Assembly: GCA_030847615.1 (NCBI GenBank)
Contig: JAUMIR010000003.1
Location: forward strand, 76,704,001 to 76,768,000
DNA length: 64,000 nucleotides
Origin: Gambelia wislizenii
Taxonomy: Eukaryota; Chordata; Lepidosauria; Squamata; Crotaphytidae
Reading direction: 5' to 3'
Made by a program: the position numbers and the translations under genes. The notes beneath the pieces are model-generated. The model saw nothing but the letters and a program-made list of their open reading frames with translations. It did not search any database and was not told where the DNA came from. This document shows, piece by piece, positions 1 to 9,445 of this stretch (positions are counted from its first letter, which is position 1; each line of letters starts with the position of its first letter).

Positions 1-96
1 AATGCAAACAAGGAGGGACCGGAGGAGGGCAGTCCAGAAGAGGACCCAAGGGCTCAGGCGTAGGGCACCGAGGCATGACTTGAATCATAGCATCCT

Positions 97-468
97 TTAA
101 AACAGGCCATGTTGGCTCAAGAGGATGGATCTGAATTGGATTGGGCGGAAGGATGAAGGACCTGGCCAGCAAGTGGGTAGCTCCAGGGCAGAGATCAAGG
201 CGATCTGAGTGTGTTGGGACATCATAGATGGTATCTTCCTCCACAAAATAGTGGTCCCTCGTTTTATCAAACCAGAGACCCCCATGGAAGGGGCGTTACA
301 AGGGAGGGGATTGATCACCCCTGGTTCATTCCAGGCTGCACTGTGTGCTCCAAGTAAACCTTCGTGCTCCAATCGGGAAGGAGGATGCACCGGATTCCAT
401 GGGGACGGAAACCTGGACCTCGACCTGTGCGTAGACAATGATCTAGACTGAGAAAATGGGTAACCCAC
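97..468 (-). pseudogene. Probable frameshifted continuation of DIRS gag, SR/Pro-rich
   Basis: This minus-strand ORF begins with Arg/Ser-rich sequence (SQSRSLSTHRSRSRFPSP) of the type seen in the C-terminal half of DIRS gag proteins, and lies directly downstream of the gag ORF ending at 524. It could be a chance ORF in a decayed element; assignment rests on composition and position. Confidence 0.4.
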
Positions 469-523
469 TATGTCTCAGCAGGGAGGGATGGTGACCCCAA
501 CCTCATGGAATCCAAGGATCTCT

Positions 524-1180
524 TCATGAGAAACCACTAGGGCAGCTGAATGCTGAACTGGAGAGGGGTCTCAGGCTGGTGAGGATTTTACTATCTCGCC
601 CTCGGAGATCGCCCACATTGATTATCTTGACCAAGCTGGTGGAAGAAGGATCCCAAGCAGGGCTCGGGACACGGACCACCAAAGCCACAGATAGTGCAGC
701 AGAATGGTGGGAGGAACCACATTCAGAAGAGTGTTTCGTGTGCTGCTGCTTCTTTTTCCTCTTCTTCCCACCTGGCTTCGAGGGGGCAGTCTGCGGCCGA
801 GGCTGAGCAGAAGAGACCCCGGGGTTCGAGGGGTCGAGTTCAGTAGTTGACCCCAAGCAACAGCATTTGTCAGGGTTCGAGAAGCTGGCATGGGCCCTTT
901 TGTTGGTTGGAGAATGACTATGTGTCGACTCGCCCGAATCCTTCAGTGGCACAGAGACTGTTGCAGAAGGTGGCACAGATAACTTCAAGGCCTGTTCATA
1001 AAGAACAGCCTTCAGACGCGATAGCCAATTCTTACGGACCTGGGAAGTGAAGGCCTTGCAATGAAGGCAAGGCGAGACATTGTACGACTCACCCAGGCAT
1101 AGAAAGCACCCGGAATGGTTGTCGGAGCCCAGTAACTTGGCCCCACACTCCACACACTGCTTGAAGGTCAGAGAAGCCAT
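524..1180 (-). pseudogene. DIRS-type gag-like ORF (218 aa)
   Basis: The protein starts MASLTFKQCVECGAKLLGSD and carries a cysteine/histidine array (C-x2-C, then H..C..CLGE, then C-x2-C-KAF) followed by a basic stretch around residue 50 (SQVRKNWLSRLKA). This matches the N-terminus typical of gag-like proteins of vertebrate DIRS elements, related to the family from which LAP2-alpha-like sequence arose. A Ser/Pro-rich, Lys-rich middle follows (KKRKKKQQH near residue 140). The ORF is intact over 218 codons, but the SR-rich continuation of gag appears in another frame at 97-468, so the element is frameshifted. The product would be an RNA-binding structural protein. Confidence 0.65.
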
Positions 1181-1670
1181 GACAAGCCACCCAACTAGAA
1201 CAAATCGTTAAGCCAAGAGCATAATCGTTAACAGACCAAGGTCATAGCTGGTAATCAAAAGAAGACAAGGCCAAGAGGGCAAACAAGCGAAATCCAAGAG
1301 CAGTCCGAGTCAAATGTAGGAGAAAATCAACCAAAAACAAAGTCAAAAACAGTCTGAGTCAATCACAACCAGAAAATCAGTCCAAAATCGAAGTCCAAAA
1401 ACAGTCCAAGTCAAAAAATGTTATCCAAAAACTGAGAAATGAGCTATCAACCACAGAAAGGTCCTAAGTGCTGCTAGTGCAGTGGATGAAAAGGAACTGA
1501 GGTAAATGAGAGGCACCGTTGGGATGGGCAGAGCAACCACCAAAAAGCATTATATAACTATTCTAGAAGGTTCCGAAGTGCACTCCGCAGGCACAGAATA
1601 ATAATGTTGTGTGAGTCACAGAGACCACAAAGAAGAACCATAAATAAATAAATAAATAAATAAATAAATC

Positions 1671-1860
1671 TCAGCCTTCCATCCTTTCGTAGGTCGGTAA
1701 AATGAGTACCTGGCTTGTGGGGGCAATTCGCTAACACACATGCTTAGCTTAATGCTTAATGCAGTATAAATGTGTAAATTGCTATTGCTTAAAACAGTTT
1801 GTAAGCGGCTCTGATAGCCTTGTGGCTGAAGAGCGGGGTATAAAAATAAATAAAATAAAA
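1671..1860 (+). mobile_element. MIR-like (CORE-type) SINE with L2-like tail, head missing
   Basis: The body (ccttccatcctttcgtaggt, then aatgagtacctgg..gggggcaatt) and tail (tttgtaagcggctctgatag..gaagagcggggtataaa) match the fuller copies at 41976-42245 and 26234-26455. The tRNA-like head is absent and replaced by an (ataa)n run at 1640-1670. The tail resembles L2-type LINE 3' ends, which would supply the retrotransposition machinery. Confidence 0.7.
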
Positions 1861-2879
1861 CACTATATATCAATTATGGATGCATCCAAAAGCTAAATTA
1901 ATACACTATATATACAGTATATACACAAAAGTAATGAAAAAGGTGGGGGAGGAGCTTACCTTTAATGCCCTTTAAAGTTTTAATGAGATATGTGTGACAC
2001 GCTAACGTATCTATAGTATCTAAATGGGTTTTTAACGTAGTTTTATTTCGGGTGAAATTGAAAGGTATGTTTTATTGATTTTTTGTGGAATAAAACAACT
2101 AGACAACACTGAAGTAGACATAGGAGCAGCTCTGCAATTTCTTAGGGTAACAATATTCAGCTTTTCTTTCTAAACAAAGCAGTTTTGCAAACATTTCCAC
2201 TTGTCAGAACTGTGCAAACAGAAAACCACACTTCAGGGTGGCAAATCTACACTGAAAAATGGCAAATACCCAATCTTCCATTATCCCAATAAGGGATCCA
2301 ATAAGGAGGGTTTAAGGGAAGGTTAAAAGAACTAGTGAGCACAACAATCTTGAGTATGCTGCCATGAAAGAAATAGGCAAAGAGAACGGATGTAGGAGTA
2401 GCACTCATCCATTCTACATCAACCCCCTCTTTTTCCTTGTTAATTACAAAAATTAAAAAAAAACCTGCCGCTTACACAGTAGCTAACCAGTTTAAAACCT
2501 CCTGGCTTTTCTGTCCTTATGCATGCAAGAGTGTATCAAAAAGAGATTCGTACAACAGCTTGTTACCCCCTAACTCTTAAAGTCCATTCTTTTTCTCACA
2601 CGGCCCAATACCAGAGGTGTGATAGGTCTTGGTCACCTTTCTCCTTCCATCCTCACAGGGGAACAACATACACACAACAACAACCAGGGCCTTTGCTCTG
2701 GCAAACAAGCAGGGAGCTGCTGAGGCAGCAGCAAGCCATGTAGGAAAGGGGCAGTGGTAATGTGCCTGAAGAGGAAGAAGAGGGATGTTACTTTCATTCC
2801 TCTTCTCCCAACCCCTCCATCCCTTCTCTCATGTGCCTGACATGAATCCTCCCCCTCCCCCACAAAGGAAGAAAAGAAA
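1861..2879. other. Intronic sequence, no feature recognised
   Basis: AT-rich, apparently unique sequence. It contains a short palindromic TATATAC stretch (about 1905-1925). Short ORFs are not supported by any recognisable motif. Confidence 0.5.
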
Positions 2880-2945
2880 AAGATTCAAACTCTAGTCTCC
2901 AGAGTCATAGTTCAACACTCAAACCACTAAGCCACACTGGCTCCT
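2880..2945 (-). mobile_element. Sauria-type SINE head fragment
   Basis: The reverse complement reads ggagccagtgtggcttagtg..actatgactctggagac..gtttgaatct, matching the tRNA-derived head of the SINE at the right edge of the window (63765 onward), with A-box and B-box-like blocks. Confidence 0.6.
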
Positions 2946-2965
2946 CTCCATACCTTTGCTCAATC

Positions 2966-3540
2966 AGAATGGAAATTGCAGCCAAGAAATCACTATAAGA
3001 CTAGGGCTTGGAAGGGCAGCTATGAAGGAAATAGACAAGATCCTGAAGGGTCAAGACATATCACTGAATAGTAAAGTTAGGGTGGTCCATGCCATCCTAT
3101 TCCCCATTTCTATGTATAGTTGTGAAAGATGGACAGTAAAGAACGCTTATAGGAAGAAAATCAACTCCTTTGAAATGTGATGCTGGAGAAGAGTTCTAAG
3201 GATACTGTAGAGTACTAAAAAGACAAATAAATGGGTCCTGGAGCAAATCAAGCCTCAACTTTCCCTAGAAGCCAAGCTGACTAAACTGAGACTGTTGTAC
3301 TCTGGACACATCATGAGTAGGCATGACTCACTACAAAAATAATAATGCTTGGTAAGGTAGAAGGCAGCAGGAAAAGAGGAAGACCGCATTACGGACAGAG
3401 AGCCTCAATGATAGAAGCCACGGCTCTGAGTCCGCAAGACCTGACCAAGGCTGTTGATGATAGGGTGACTTGAAGCTCTCTCTTTCATAGGATTGCCAAA
3501 AGTCAAAGTCGACTTGACAGCAGTTAACAAAGGGAAAATA
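2966..3540 (+). mobile_element. Bov-B LINE (RTE clade), 3' end
   Basis: Conceptual translation gives the C-terminal reverse transcriptase region of Bov-B: GRAAMKEIDKILKGQDISL, then VVHAILFPISMYSCERWTVK, then, after a stop and frame changes, the block corresponding to LEQIKPQ..SLEAKL and GKVEGSRKRGRPH. The sequence ends with the Bov-B tail (caaaagtcaaagtcgacttgacagcagttaacaa) that the Sauria and 5S SINEs also borrow. It is 5' truncated and carries several stops, so it is dead. Confidence 0.85.
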
Positions 3541-6137
3541 CCTAGCTTAATGAGTGAAGACATGCTGAACTAATTAAGAGTTCCTATTTTTGATAAATCA
3601 AAAATGAATTGGAAAACAATTGCGAATAATTGCTCAGTACATACATACCTTCTAATGAACCTACACCTCTGAACATATACCGTATATTAAGATTATATTA
3701 AGCAATAATGTAATTCTACTAAAAAGTTATGATTAAATAGAATCTCTCATTGGTGTTTAAAATTGTGACTGAAATAATTAAAATTAAGTCCTTCAAAGAA
3801 GCAATTTAAAACATGTTTTAAATCAATTTGATTTAAATCAAATCAAATCAGTTTTGGTGCATCATCCTAACACATTGTTTAAAGTATCTGTTGTTCCAGA
3901 AAGGCTATTTCAGCAAGAGACTTACCACAGTAAGAAAGAAAGTGTTTCAGAATGTAGAGTGCAAGCTGCTAGCATCTGATGTAACTACCGGTAACATTCA
4001 TCACCTATATGTCTTCTGCTTTAATTAGAATACCAGGAAATGTTTAAAACGTGGAAGCTCCAGACATACGTAAATGCTTTCCTAAGGTCCACATAACCAC
4101 CAGAGTGACCCCAGAGGATAAATTAAGATGGTCATCCATACCCACACACTGACTATGAAGTTAAGATATCCTTCCACACATTCACCCATTAGAAGCATGG
4201 CTTTGCAATGTTCATCTGGCCAACCCAAATTCAATAAGCAAGAGTATTATTCATTTCAGAAATTGAATAAATTTAATCTTTTTTTTAACCCATTCCAAGT
4301 ATGCCAGAGTTGTGACTTCCTTTGTGTCTTTTGCTTCTACTCTGAAACTACTCTTAAGGCCAGTCCCACACAACTGTAAGACCTAATATATATAAAACCT
4401 TCGTTAACATCAGTGAGGGATCCTGCCAGGATCTACCTAGGATGTTGCTTGTTCCATATTATCTGCTCCTGGCATTAGCCCTTTCTCCGGGGACAACCTC
4501 ACCTTCCAGGCCCAAAGCTTTTTCTTCCCTTGCTCTACCTTTCCAATTTGTCTACCCAAATAGAAATTAACTCCATATGAAATTTCCCTTTCAGTGGGAG
4601 TCTGGCTATTTGCCTGGGCTGCTGAGAGACCATCCACTCTTTGAGGGCACTCACAGTATCAGCTCCGTAAACTTTTGTGATTTAACCTCAAGGGAGGCTT
4701 ACATCTTAAAGCGAAAGTACTGCTATGAATTGTTGGCTTTTATCTGAGTGGACCTATCACATGACCCTAATATGCATAGGCACTTCTTCCACACAGCTAG
4801 GTAGCTAGATGGATAGTGTGCATTTTAAAAAAATTGTATGCACAATTTAGAAAAAGGCAGTTTTAGAGTGTGATTAAATCTAGTTTGTGTAGATATTAGA
4901 GGAATGTGAATATGGCAAGTTCATATCAAAATATAAGCCAAACAACAATTCCTGCAAATCACCTTTCTGAATTATGAAATAAGTGAAAAGAAACAACTAT
5001 GAAAAAATTAAAATGTTTGCCTATGAAAAAATATACAATATTATCTTCTTTTTTTTTCTGTCCTCTGAAGTTGTGTCAGATGACTGGATGACTGAAAGGG
5101 CCCCTTACGGAGTCCTTCAAAGTGATAATAGTAGCTCAACAGGAAGAGCTGCTACAGAATGATTTAAGATGCATCAGCATTATTTTCATATCAGTCAAGG
5201 CAAGAAGCCAGATTTAAAATTAAGTCAAATCATAGGTTCTTGGCCACAAACCTATGGACTTATCCAGCTGACTGTCACAATGATTCATGAATGTCAGGAA
5301 TATGTTGGGTTAAGTACACAGTTTTTCCCAGGTACTGGTAATTTCTACATAATTATTCATTTTTCAGAAGCAACACATCACATCTCTTTTTCATGTGAAT
5401 CTGCATTCAGGTCTTTTCAGACTGCATTCAGCTTCTGCTAACCCTCCTTATATCTATCATGAAATAATCACCAATTTCACTAATCACTATTTCACACACA
5501 TTCCTAATTCAGTGTTTCAAAAGAGCGACTTCAGATTGTGGAAAGTAGACCAGGATATCATTTCTTGATATTAATTAAATAATGAAAAGGCTTGAAATTT
5601 TAAAAAGTCTATAGGTTTCAGCAAATAACGTGGCAAAACTGGCAGTTTTTCAAAGGCCAGGTTTCACTTATTCAGGATTCCTGTGTCACAATGGAAACAT
5701 TCACTTATTCCTGTGTCACAATGAACATCCTCCTCAAAAACAAAACAAGATAAACAAACCAGTTACTCGTGTTGCACGCTCGGCTTTTTCTAACATGGAC
5801 CACCTGGATGGGCACTTCCTTGTAAGAAACCCTGTTCTCCAAGAAGGTAGCACAATAATAAGCCTAAGCAGAAAGAAATGCCTATGAGGTCATACTGCTA
5901 TTGACACATGCCACGTAGACCATTGTAGAACTACAGCAGGTCTCAAATCCATTAACAACGCATACATACAGTCAGTGAAAAATGCTGTAATTATTCATAA
6001 TGAGAATTTACTAACAGACATTCTCATGAAAAGATAACACATTTATGCCTATGTAGTCTCTTGGCCAGCTGTCAGCCTATCTCCATCAATGAAGTTTGAA
6101 TCCTACAAGTCTTGGATTGGGAGTCTGTAACTCTAGA
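3541..6137. other. Intronic sequence, mostly unique
   Basis: AT-rich sequence with no recognised gene. It includes a ttgatttaaatcaaatcaaat block (about 3829-3850) and a 33-bp imperfect direct duplication at about 5668-5727 around ttcctgtgtcacaatg. Confidence 0.5.
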
Positions 6138-6255
6138 CCAGAGGAAGGCATTTGTGGCCTACTATTGTTGTTGGGCTGCTGTAAGAGCCAATAAGGGAAT
6201 TGTGGGAGTTGCAATCCAACAACATCTGGAGGGGCTACAATTTGCCCATCGCTGC
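6138..6255. mobile_element. Short hAT-like MITE with inverted arms
   Basis: The two arms (ggcatttgtggcctactattgttgttgg and the later ccaacaacatctggaggggctacaatttgcc) are inverted copies around a ggaattgtgggagttgcaat centre. This layout is common among non-autonomous hAT elements of reptiles. No exact 8-bp target duplication was found. Confidence 0.55.
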
Positions 6256-7144
6256 CCTAAATAAATGACTTTCCTGTAAATGTGTAAGGGATTGTTAGTA
6301 TATTATAAATGATGTTCACTGAGTGAAATAATCACATACACTTCCTGACCAGGAGGACAGCCTAACCTCATTTGTAGAATTCCCTTCTCAGGGCAGATGA
6401 ACGCTCAGATCTTAAAACTTAATGTGAAGCTCACTTTCTTTATCAGCTACTTGCTCAACATTTTAATGACACTATAAAGTAAATGTTCCAACTGTTTTCA
6501 GAATAATGCCACAGAAATAAAGTAAATGGTATTATAGACTTGTGGGCCCTCAGACCCTTTGAGCCTCAGACCCAAGAAATTCAAAAGCCTGTCCCTAGAA
6601 ATACTCATCTGAGGCAGGATGGGATGGGGAGAACTAGAAGAAAATTAAAACACCACCATATGTGGCTATACTATACTTTATTTATCTGACTTCCCCCTAC
6701 TTTCTTCCATAATATTACCATCTTACATATGGCTAGCTGGAAAAGGATAACACACACATGGCAAAAGCAACAAGCCAAAAGCTCCTCTTCTGGCATTACC
6801 GTCTCCAGTCAAATACATTTTCCCCATAAAAAATATAGTATTTTTAAAAAAATTATATCAAGAGGTGCTACTATCAATACATCCAAATCAAAACTTCACC
6901 AAACTAGTTGTTACTTCCTTTTGGCCAAGCATTCTGATCAGCTTGAGCAAAAAAAAATAATCGAATTTTATTTGATATTTTTTAGATTGTTGGTCATCTC
7001 TGGATCTGTGCAAGATGAAGATGGCAGTTAACAATTTCAATGATGTGAAGGATGCACAACTATGAAACAAATAATAGTAATAATCTTAATAATAATAGGG
7101 TAGGAGTTAATGAAAAGCAAGCAAAAACACAAGCAGCAGACACA
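6256..7144. other. Intronic sequence next to the BTRC exon
   Basis: AT-rich sequence with no repeat recognised. Near 7064-7097 it holds an ATT-rich low-complexity patch, which on the gene strand lies about 70 bp downstream of the exon donor. Confidence 0.5.
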
Positions 7145-7171
7145 CTCAAGAGAGACAGAGTGAGAGAGTAC
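7145..7171 (-). promoter_or_regulatory. Weak splice donor followed by CU-rich intronic element
   Basis: The donor read on the minus strand is gtactc, which departs from gtragt at positions +4 to +6. It is followed immediately by repeated CTCTCT-type motifs (tctctcactctgtctctctt) and then a T-rich stretch. A weak donor with CU-rich sequence on both sides of a cassette exon is the usual setting for PTB or TIA-type control. Regulation is inferred, not shown. Confidence 0.5.
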
Positions 7172-7279
7172 CTGGAAAGCTGTGAGTGCGCCAGTCCCTG
7201 GGTTATAGAGGCATCGCAGCGAGGGCATGCTGTCCGCCAGGCTGGAACAGCCCAGCCACAGAGACCGGGGCATAGAGCA
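7172..7279 (-). CDS. BTRC: BTRC (beta-TrCP1) optional N-terminal coding exon
   Basis: On the minus strand this 108-bp segment encodes 36 residues with no stop, starting CSMPRSLWLGCSS and ending LYNPGTGALTAFQ. It is preceded by a pyrimidine-rich acceptor (tcctttctctgcag) and followed by a gt donor (CAG|gtactc), so it is a symmetric phase 0-0 exon. From memory, the peptide matches the 36-residue N-terminal block present in the long human BTRC isoform (605 aa) and absent from the short one (569 aa); the length difference fits exactly. BTRC is the F-box/WD40 substrate receptor of SCF(beta-TrCP), which recognises phospho-degrons such as those of beta-catenin and I-kappa-B. This exon lies N-terminal to the dimerisation, F-box and WD40 regions, so it would change the N-terminus rather than the degron-binding propeller. 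Neither the preceding exon nor the next common exon was found here. The identification rests on recalled protein sequence. Confidence 0.93.
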
Positions 7280-7296
7280 CTGCAGAGAAAGGACAA
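7280..7296 (-). promoter_or_regulatory. Splice acceptor and polypyrimidine tract of the BTRC exon
   Basis: Read on the minus strand, the bases just before the exon are gttgtcctttctctgcag, an uninterrupted pyrimidine run ending in CAG. The AG lies at 7281-7280. The tract contains a TTTCTCT block of the kind bound by PTB proteins. The acceptor is strong by consensus; use in RNA is inferred. Confidence 0.8.
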
Positions 7297-9344
7297 CTAT
7301 GAGATGGGACTATATGAAACAGGATGGCACAGATTACAGGAATTTCTGAGGCTGAAGTTAAATTCTCAGCAAAGTTATAGCTGACATTACAAGGTTGGAG
7401 TAGCTTCTGCACACCCACATGTTACTGACCTTTACAGTCTCCTTAGAGAAAAGCAGAAAGGGAAGGGAAGGGGTAGAAACCACCAAACATGCAAACACAC
7501 ACACAGAATGCCATTCAATTACGTTTTCAATATTTTATATCACTGTTTGCAGGAGCATTCTACTGTAAACAAAACAATCCAATACTCCCTGGGCCACATG
7601 TTTTCCACCCCATCTTAACCATTGTGTGTTCATTCCTCTCTTTTGTACAAATTCACCTTGTACTTTCCCTACTGCTGTTAATCATAGCAAGCTAGTATCA
7701 CGACTATTGTTACATTAACCATTGTTTGTTCTTAACTAGGATTTGAAACTGCCTTCAAATCTCAGTTACTAGTAAACATAGTTAATGTTTGTCCAGATGT
7801 TATGAGCCATGGCCAGTAGGAGAATGTTGGAATTTATATGTAGTCTATATTGCAGACTCTGCAAAACACTATCCAACTCTCTGATTCTACAAACTTAGGC
7901 AAGGAAGCATCTGAATCCCCAAAATCCTACTCTACTACCTCAAGGTTATGCTAACAGAGCACAATTTCTGGCATATTCTACCAATCTGGCAAGGCTCTGA
8001 ATGCAGCCCTAGTAGTGGATCGTGTGTCTGCCATCCGAAGCCTTATCACAAAGCCTGTACCAGTAAACAGATTAATACTTCCAGCCCTCCCAGCATAATT
8101 TCTATAGCACCCAGGCTGTGTTTTCTCATGCAAAGTGGACTGTATAATTCTGGAGTGTATGCAAAAAGTGTTTAAATGTTACACTACATACTAAGGGGGG
8201 TGGGGGGGGTAAATTAAGTGAGAAGACTTCAAAGAATCTACAGCAGTCCCACCATTTAGCCAGATTTGGTTGGACAACAATTAGCAAGGTTTCTCTTCTT
8301 GCTGATCAAACTAAAGAAGTGTAAGAGCACCAGAAAGAAAGCAACTAACATATACCTCTAGTTATCAATCAACTGAACTGGTTAAATTGTGGGGGAGGGG
8401 GTTAAATGACACACTGATTTTAACACAAGAATTCTGTAGTATTTATGAGCTTAGCTGATCCTACAAGTGGACAGAAAGTCCAGAGAGATTAAAGACTTGA
8501 AATTTTAGTATCATTTTTATCTAAAGGGGGGAATGGAAAAAGAGAAAACATATAGATAAAAATGTCAAAGGAGTAATTGATACTACAGCAATTTTATAAC
8601 TTGTCCTTTTTACAGAGAAGACAAACATTAGCAAAGCATGACTTTTATTAGAAGGGGACTAAAACTAAGAAGTTTCTAATGGCAACAGTTAGCTCAAATC
8701 TATATCCAGCTATATACCTGGTTTATGCCCTCTACTTAAGAAGATCTAGGCTGTCCTCTCCCTATCCCATCCTCACCAGCCTAACACTTGCCAGTTTTTA
8801 TACACCATTTCTCATTTTTAAAGTTTATAACTAACCTCTGAATAAGCTTTAAAGAAAAATTATTAGAAGTTGATAACACAGAGAGACACTTAAACCAAGC
8901 TTCCAAACAAAATTTCATGCCTTCTTTAGGTTTTGCTGGACACATATCTGATTCTGATTTTCAAAAATTAAACAACTTCGAGGCCTGCAGCATTGTGGTT
9001 AACAGATTAATCAGCAGATAAAAGTGTTATCTGATTAATCAACTGTGATTTTAGCCAAGTACAGACAACTTCAGCTATTCGTGGTTCTTGCTGTGACAGA
9101 CAACTCTAGTAGCTTTATCTCAAATACAAACTGTCTGCTAGCTTTTGAGACTTTAAGAACACATGATCTTCACATTTCCTCTTCAACACATGTGGTTCTG
9201 GCAATCTAACCTGTATGTCCTACATTGTAGCAGGTGGTTCAAAAAGCCCTGTACCTTTCTTTGCTTCCATTAAATAAGTAATAAGCTTTAATCATTGATT
9301 AAAGTTTTAGAAAGCCACTAGTATCAATGAATCTGTTATCCGTT
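7297..9344. other. Intronic sequence upstream of the BTRC exon
   Basis: No gene or known repeat was recognised. A G-run (ggggggtggggggggt) lies near 8195 and an inverted repeat (gattaatcagcagataa..ttatctgattaatc) near 9004-9041. Confidence 0.5.
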
Positions 9345-9435
9345 GAAATCCTATGCACACCTACCTGGGAGAAAGCCCTTTTGAAAACAATGGACACGTT
9401 CATGTTAACTCAGATTTGCAGGGAACCATGCCTTA
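9345..9435. mobile_element. Fragment of a short palindromic repeat family
   Basis: The block aatcctatgcacacctacct..gagaaagcccttttgaaaacaatgg resembles a widespread short palindromic repeat in squamates (cctatgca..acctgggag..aagtcccatt). A partner half occurs at about 62508-62560 (gagacttacttctaagtaaa). The family name is not known to me. Confidence 0.4.
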
Positions 9436-9445
9436 TGCTGTCTGA

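Larger units (their letters stand above)
1..1640 (-). mobile_element. DIRS-like retrotransposon, 5' part, cut by window edge
   Basis: The right end (gtgtgagtcacagagaccac..aagaagaacc) matches the right end of the second DIRS-like element near 28380-28415, and a gag-like ORF starts at 1180 on the minus strand. Between the ORF and the right end lies about 450 bp of untranslated leader rich in short gtcca/aaaatc repeats. The remainder, including reverse transcriptase and tyrosine recombinase, would lie off the left edge. DIRS elements move with a tyrosine recombinase and make no target duplication, consistent with the lack of an obvious one here. Confidence 0.7.
1..7171 (-). other. BTRC: BTRC intron downstream of the optional exon (partial)
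   Basis: Sequence below the exon donor is the following intron. The next common BTRC exon (recalled to begin NSSERED) was not found on the minus strand, so the intron extends beyond the left edge. It holds a DIRS-like 5' end, SINE and Bov-B fragments, and unique AT-rich sequence. Confidence 0.7.

Noticed and set aside
7052..7384. 110-residue plus-strand ORF across the BTRC exon
   Set aside because: It is antisense to a recognisable exon with splice sites; openness is a by-product of the exon sequence.
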